DNA of 64,000 bases from Cyanophora paradoxa (Eukaryota > Glaucocystophyceae > Cyanophorales > Cyanophoraceae): NCBI GenBank assembly GCA_004431415.1, contig QPMI01000395.1, positions 310,001-374,000 on the forward strand, read 5' to 3'. Below the pieces are notes generated by a model, which saw nothing but the letters and a program-made list of their open reading frames with translations, searched no databases and was not told the DNA's origin. Of the stretch, positions 59,201 to 64,000 are shown piece by piece; positions within the stretch are counted from its first letter, which is position 1, and each line of letters starts with the position of its first letter. The position numbers and the translations under genes are program-made.

Positions 59201-60405
59201 GCTCTCGCAAACTCAGTATGTGTCTGTGCTGCAATGTCACTAGGAAGAACATATAAAGGATTAAGAAAAATAGGCTGGGTCAAAATTTGATGCACGGTTG
59301 TAGGAGATGCAACGGCTTGACGATCTCGCCACGCCTCAAACAGCATCTGCCAAAGCGGTGGCAAATGCAATCTTGGCAAGATGGCAGACACATCAAGCCC
59401 CAAAATGACATTAGCATAAGAGAATGGAGCCAACTGACGGTCTATTTGGTATTGAATATATTCCTTCCAAGGAGCTGAACAGGCCGGGTCGTTAAGGAAG
59501 GCAAGCCATTTAGATTTTAAAGCCAGCGAAAACGTAACAATATCTGGGCAATTTAATCCACCGTCTTTAAACGGAAGCGCCGTAACATATGTAGATACGG
59601 AGCCGCGTACACCCGAAAAGTTGCGGATTAAATTACTCCAAGCTTTATAACGATCACCTCCCGGTTCTAAAATATACAGCGGATAATGTAGTGATCCCAC
59701 GATAGCAGCCCACGCAAGTAAAACACCAGAGCGTAGAGGCATCCGATTTCGGTTAACTGACTGTGCGCGCAGAACGAGAGCAGCAGTCTTTTTATTCCAA
59801 AACCGGTCATGCACTAGCTCCAGAGGGAACCCGAGATATTTGGCGATCTTGGCATCTGCGGAAATCTCAGAAGGATCAACCTTCATACGCTCAAAAGGAC
59901 AATCAGGTGGAAGAGATAAATTTGAGTGCATGGGTAGTATATGCGATTTTTCGAGATTAATTTTCGCCCCTGTTAACCGTTGAAATTTCTTAATGAGAGC
60001 GTCCCAAATGGGGAATTCCGCAAAGGAGGCAATAAGGGGAACAGTATCATCAGCAAACTGGAGGACCTTGCATATGGACCGCCCAGAAATTTGCACCCCG
60101 CGTATACGGGGTTCAGTATCGATTAACATGATTAATAGATGCGCACACAAATTATATAGATATGGCGATAGAGGACCACCCTGCCGGACTCCGCACCGGA
60201 TGGGAAACCGAGGCGTTGTCCAGCCATTAATATGGATCATCCCCGACAGATCAGAATACAAAAGACGGACCCAGTCAGTAAAGTATGACCCAAATCCATA
60301 TTGATTCAAGGTCCAGAAAAGAAACTCCCAATTCACCCGATCATAGGCTTTGGAGAAATCAAGGAACCCCAAACAAAGTTCCTCGAGTATTGCCTCACGG
60401 CTTTA
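56210..60405 (-). mobile_element. 5'-truncated LINE (non-LTR retrotransposon)
   Basis: Minus-strand element ending in a poly-A (T run at 56210-56218 on the plus strand) after a ~100-base 3' UTR. The left side lacks endonuclease and the first reverse-transcriptase motifs: homology begins at about REAILEELCLGFLDFSKAYD near 60,400, after which in-frame similarity stops. No target-site duplication was identified. Confidence 0.85.
56322..60400 (-). pseudogene. LINE reverse transcriptase ORF, frameshifted
   Basis: Two overlapping frames make up one protein. Upstream frame (about 60,400 to 59,119): reverse transcriptase motif A FLDFSKAYDRVNWEFL, motif B GVRQGGPLSPYLYNL, motif C LQFADDT and KINLEKSHILPM. 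Downstream frame (59,252 to 56,322): a zinc-binding region CRACNDGQHRSVRHVFFDC as in plant-type LINEs, a C2H2 finger CPICGKNFQSSADRDRHV near 57,660, and a Ser/Pro-rich tail of about 430 residues with RARSPYLLR twice near the end. The frame changes within 59,119-59,252. With the 5' truncation this copy is very likely inactive. Confidence 0.85.
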
Positions 60406-60654
60406 TGCCGTCAGGAGCCGGCGCCCCGAGTCCTGTTACTCGCGGTGCTTGGCCTTAGTCTCTGCAGCGTTCTCTTTGAGTGCACCGATTGGACCCCCAC
60501 TACTTTTCATGTACCCCTCCCGGGCTCAGACCCCGGGTGACACACTTGTACCCTGCACCTGTTCACGACACACCAGCTCTGCCCGCTTGCGCTGCCAGCT
60601 TGCCTACGCTGCGCAGCACGCACGAGCATGTTCAGCTGTACCGGAAACCTGGTC
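60406..60654. other. Sequence between LINE and 150-bp repeats
   Basis: Starts with a small hairpin (acggctttatgccgt) at the LINE edge and contains tcccgggctcagaccccggg. It may belong to the 5' region of the LTR-type element to the right. No gene seen. Confidence 0.4.
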
Positions 60655-61700
60655 CTACCCCGTCGCCCTTCCCCGCCCTCTCCCCTCGGCTCCTCCCCGC
60701 CTCCGCCGCGCTGCGGACGCTGTGAGCCTTGGAGGAGACCTCAGATCGCAGCCGGCCCTCCCACGTGGAAGCCCGGCCGGTGATCTACGTGCGGCACCTC
60801 ACCCCTACCCCGTCGCCCTTCCCCGCCCTCTCCCCTCGGCTCCTCCCCGCCTCCGCCGCGCTGCGGACGCTGTGAGCCTTGGAGGAGACCTCGGATCGCA
60901 GCCGGCCTTCCCGCGCGGAAGCCTGGCCGGTGACCTACGTGCGGCGCCTCACCCCTACCCCGTCGTCCTGCCCCGCCCTCTCCCCGGCTCCTCCCTCGCC
61001 TCTGCCTCGCTGCGGACGCTGCGAGCCTCGGCGGAGACCTCGGATTGCAGCCGGCCTTCCCGCGCGGAAGCCTGGCCGGTGATCTACGTGCGGCGCCTTA
61101 CCCCGACCCCGTCGTCCTTCCCCGTCCTCTCCCCTCGGCTCTCCCCTCGCCTCCGCCTCGCTGCGGACGCTACGAGCCCCGGAGGAGATCCCAGATCGCA
61201 GCCGGCCTTCCCGCGTGGAAGCCCGGCCGGTGATCTACGTGCGGCGCCTCGCCCCGACCCCGTCGTCCTTCCCCGTCCTCTCCCCTCGGCTCTCCCCTCG
61301 CCTCCGCCTCGCTGCAGACGCTACGAGCCCCGGAGGAGATCCCAGATCGCAGCCGGCCTTCCCGCGTGGAAGCCCGGCCGGTGATCTACGTGCGGCGCCT
61401 CGCCCCGACCCCGTCGTCCTTCCCCGTCCTCTCCCCTCGGCTCTCCCCTCGCCTCCGCCTCGCTGCAGACGCTACGAGCCTCGGCGGAGATCCCAGATCG
61501 CAGCCGGCCTTCCCGCGTGGAAGCCCGGCCGGTGATCTACGTGCGGCGCCTCGCCCCGACCCCGCCGTCCTCCCCCGTCCTCTCCCCTCGGCTCTCCCCT
61601 CGCCTCCGCCTCGCTGCGGACGCCACGAGCCTCGGAGGAGATCCCAGATCGCAGCCGGCCTTCCCGCGTGGAAGCCCGGCTGGTGATCTACCCGCGGCGC
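60655..61700 (+). repeat. Seven tandem repeats of about 150 bp
   Basis: Units begin (ccccgtcg...cc) near 60658, 60808, 60958, 61108, 61258, 61409 and 61560; the first spacings are 150 bp and the last ones 151. Each contains tccgcctcgctgcggacgc, agatcgcagccggcc and gatctacgtgcggcgc. Because 150 is a multiple of three, long frames run through them, but this is not evidence of coding. They sit directly before gag and may be the promoter/leader repeats of the retroelement. Confidence 0.9.
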
Positions 61701-61911
61701 CCCGGCTTCCACCCGTCGCCGCCGTCCCCGCCCCGCCCCGCCCGCTCGCCAGCCGACGCCCGTTCGTCGCCGGCACCACTTCCCCGCCCGCTCCACTCCG
61801 CCCCGATCCCGGCCGCCGTCGCGCGCCGACGCCGCGCCGGAACCCTCGCCTCCTCGCCCCAGCCCCTCGGCCCCGCATCGGTTCCCTCCGTCTCTGCCGC
61901 GTGCAGACACG

Positions 61912-62658
61912 ATGGACTCCATGCACTTCGACGACGCGCCGCGCCGGCGCTCGGCGACCAACACCTTACTTCAAGAGCTGACGGACGTTGCTGCGGTCAC
62001 CTCCAACGCCTCAGCGGAACGTGAAGCTCTCAACGCGCTGTCCAACACGGAGCGGCCGATCCTCATTGACTGCGGCGGCGGCATCTGCATCACCAGTCCG
62101 GGCAACCCGCTCACGCCGCAAGGCGTCGCCGCCTGGCGAGACGACGCGCAGCGCGCAATCGACGGGGACACGAAGCGATACTCCGACGCCGACGACAGCT
62201 CGAAGCTCGCACTCGCGGGGGCTACTCTGGCGGCCAAGGCGCTCCCGTCGCAGTACCAGGCCTCCATCCACGACATGATCAACCAGACGCGTCAGCTTAC
62301 CCGTGACCTCGCCAAGGCCAAGGAGGAGCACCGCGACGCGGCTGACGCAGTCACTGACCATGTTCGGGAGAAGGGCCCGGACGTGGCGGACCGGTCTCGG
62401 GACACGCGCGACACACGCCAACGGCTTTTGACTAAACGTGACACAATCAAGCGAACGATTCGGAACATCACCTACCAGCTCGAGAGCGACCACTGCATCC
62501 GCGGACTCCCGTCACTTGTACGCTGGGTGGCCATCAACATTACGGAACAGGAGCGCTTCCGCACACAGACGGTCCTCCTTCAGGCTTACAACGGCTACCC
62601 GCTCCCGGAGATGGTCAGCACCGTCGCCAAGATTCTTAGCTTCGTGGGGCGGGTCTAG
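61912..62658 (+). CDS. Retroelement gag, N-terminal part
   Basis: Begins MDSMHFDDAPRRRSATN and runs 248 residues to a TAG at 62656-62658. It includes charged helical stretches (RQLTRDLAKAKEEHRDAADA) and TITEQERF-like capsid-type segments (VRWVAINITEQERF). It is followed directly by a long open frame one base back, beginning near 62,650, which contains the zinc knuckles. The break falls at a G run (62646-62649). Read with the next entry, this is one gag polyprotein that is either interrupted by a one-base loss or expressed with a frame change. Confidence 0.7.
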   Translation: MDSMHFDDAPRRRSATNTLLQELTDVAAVTSNASAEREALNALSNTERPILIDCGGGICITSPGNPLTPQGVAAWRDDAQRAIDGDTKRYSDADDSSKLALAGATLAAKALPSQYQASIHDMINQTRQLTRDLAKAKEEHRDAADAVTDHVREKGPDVADRSRDTRDTRQRLLTKRDTIKRTIRNITYQLESDHCIRGLPSLVRWVAINITEQERFRTQTVLLQAYNGYPLPEMVSTVAKILSFVGRV

Positions 62659-64000
62659 TCTGCAAGCTGGAAGGCCAACCTACACCGATGGAGGTGTATG
62701 ACGTTATCAAGAAAATGATCGCGGCCCGGGACCTGGAAAGTGGACGTTACCCCCTCGGTGACTACCAGCTCGCCAAGATGGATAACTTCAAACAGGCCCG
62801 GAGGGCGGCAAAGGAAGTCAAGGATCTGGCGATGAAACACCAGCCGCCGGCTGCCTTGCTCAACGACGTGCAGGCGTGCAACGCTGCGGTAGCAAACTTC
62901 TTACTTGAAGTCCCGTGGCTACTCCGTACCTTCCCGTGGAAAGACGTCTCCCGCCGCTCCACGACTGTCGCTCCGCCAGCCTCGGCCTCTTCCTCTTCCC
63001 GCTCCGTCGAGAAAACGACCGCCCGTGCCGCAAGCACGCGCGAACCGTTCGACTCCTTGACCTCCGTCTCCGACGAGCAGCTGGCCGCCCGTGCCGCGCG
63101 CACGCGCGACCAGCGCTCTCATGACCACGACGACGAGGAGGACGTCGACCACGAGCACACCAAGCCCCGCTCTTCACAGTCGTCCACGTCGTCGCACCAG
63201 CACCACCTCGGCTGCTGCGGCGGACAGTACGACAACATGTTCCGCGCAAACTCTGCCTCGGACCGTGTACTTCAGTTCCAGCTCGGCCAGATCTCGATGG
63301 CGCGTCTTCTCAACGAATCGCAGGGCACGGAATTTGAAACTCCGACGACGGACACGATGGCTTACGGTGACGCCGACGAGACCGAATACCCGTTCAATTA
63401 CGCCGACATCGGTTACGTCTACCAGAATGCGACGGCCCCGCAGACCGCCCCTCTCTACCAGGCGACGGCTCCCCCACCCGCTGGCTCGAGCGCGAACTCG
63501 ACCCGGCCTCAGACACGGCCCTCCGATCATAACTTCAACCTGCCTCGCCTGCAGACGAAGACGGATCTCCTCGCCGGCCTCAACATCCTTCGCCCCGACA
63601 AGCCCGTCCGTCCTAACGGTGCACGCTGGCTCTGTGAACGCTGCGTGAGGGCTGGCCTCCCAGAGGACGCCTGCTGGCATTTTGGCGACGATTACCTCCT
63701 CTGCACGACCCACTGGTACCGGTCGGAGCTGCGCAACTTGCCCACCTCCGACCCCATCGTCGCCCAACTCCACCGTACCCTCGGCTTGACCCCGTCCACC
63801 TCGACGCCGACGGGCGTCCCGACCGCTGCGCTACGGACTAAACAGCCTGGCGCTTGCTACCTTTGCGGGGCCTACGGACACTTGGCGGCACACTGCGAGT
63901 GGGTCGACAGGTGTCTCCGCTGCGGACAAAAGGGCCACATCATGAAAGACTGCCCCAACCCGAACGGCGGCGGCCCGGGAGACCGCGGCGCTGGACGCGG
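62651..64000 (+). CDS. Retroelement gag, C-terminal part with CCHC knuckles (runs off window)
   Basis: Open from about 62,650 to the window end in the frame offset by -1 from the preceding part. Regions in order: PMEVYDVIKKMIAARDLESG, capsid-like helices (NDVQACNAAVANFLLEVPWL), a Ser/His/Asp-rich linker, a possible zinc site with paired Cys (WLCERCVRAGLPEDACWHF), then two retroviral-type zinc knuckles, CYLCGAYGHLAAHC and CLRCGQKGHIMKDC (63,858-63,950). This is nucleocapsid-like RNA binding typical of Gypsy/Copia-class LTR elements. Protease and polymerase must lie beyond the window if present. Confidence 0.8.

Noticed and set aside
60350-61384. 344-codon plus-strand frame
   Set aside because: It runs through 150-bp tandem repeats whose length is a multiple of three, so it stays open without being a gene.
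60655-61700. CRISPR array
   Set aside because: Repeats are ~150 bp, directly abutting and without spacers, in a eukaryotic transposon context.

Overview
The window is nuclear DNA of a photosynthetic microbial eukaryote. It is GC-rich and packed with short introns, and it carries a malate dehydrogenase with a transit-peptide-like N-terminus, a plastid-type YGGT membrane protein, a U3 snoRNP protein (IMP3) and two HECT ubiquitin ligases. Three predicted organelle proteins begin with a Phe-containing motif (MSAFSFAP, MTSAFIVP, MQAAFVAP). That is the Phe-based transit-peptide signature described for glaucophyte and red algal plastids, so a glaucophyte or rhodophyte is my leading but unproven guess. 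No rRNA, tRNA or CRISPR was recognised.

Positions 1-25,358 are a hierarchical tandem array. It has three ~4.6-5.0 kb units, one 2.26 kb rearranged unit, and a run of ~1.75-1.97 kb sub-units made from part of the larger unit. Copies differ mostly by one-base changes in G or C runs. Each large unit holds a probable multi-exon gene of unknown family, a cluster of GCGATCGC palindromes, a TATA-like promoter candidate and a ~40-base poly-C tract.

Positions 26,010-46,733 are a gene-dense block framed by two inverted copies of a ubiquitin-like/HECT E3 ligase gene (minus at 26,010-31,009, plus at 41,714-46,733). Between them lie a NELF-E-like RRM protein (-), YGGT protein (+), a small plastid-type membrane protein (-), a coiled-coil/SR/GAR-like protein (+), IMP3 (-) and malate dehydrogenase (+). 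They form three divergent promoter pairs. Many introns could be placed by frame continuity. Several are only 29-32 nt, and a recurring class uses GC donors with the context AG|GCGCGY.

Positions 47,375-52,824 (minus) hold one large, intron-rich cell-surface gene: signal peptide, LamG-like segments, Pro/Ser/Thr linker, REJ-like domain, GPS motif and a hydrophobic C-terminus resembling a GPI signal.

Positions 52.8-64.0 kb are transposon-rich: a 399-bp MITE-like element, a retroposed insert with A11 tail and 18-bp target duplication, a 5'-truncated and frameshifted LINE on the minus strand, seven ~150-bp tandem repeats, and the gag region of an LTR-type retroelement (two CCHC knuckles) running off the window end.
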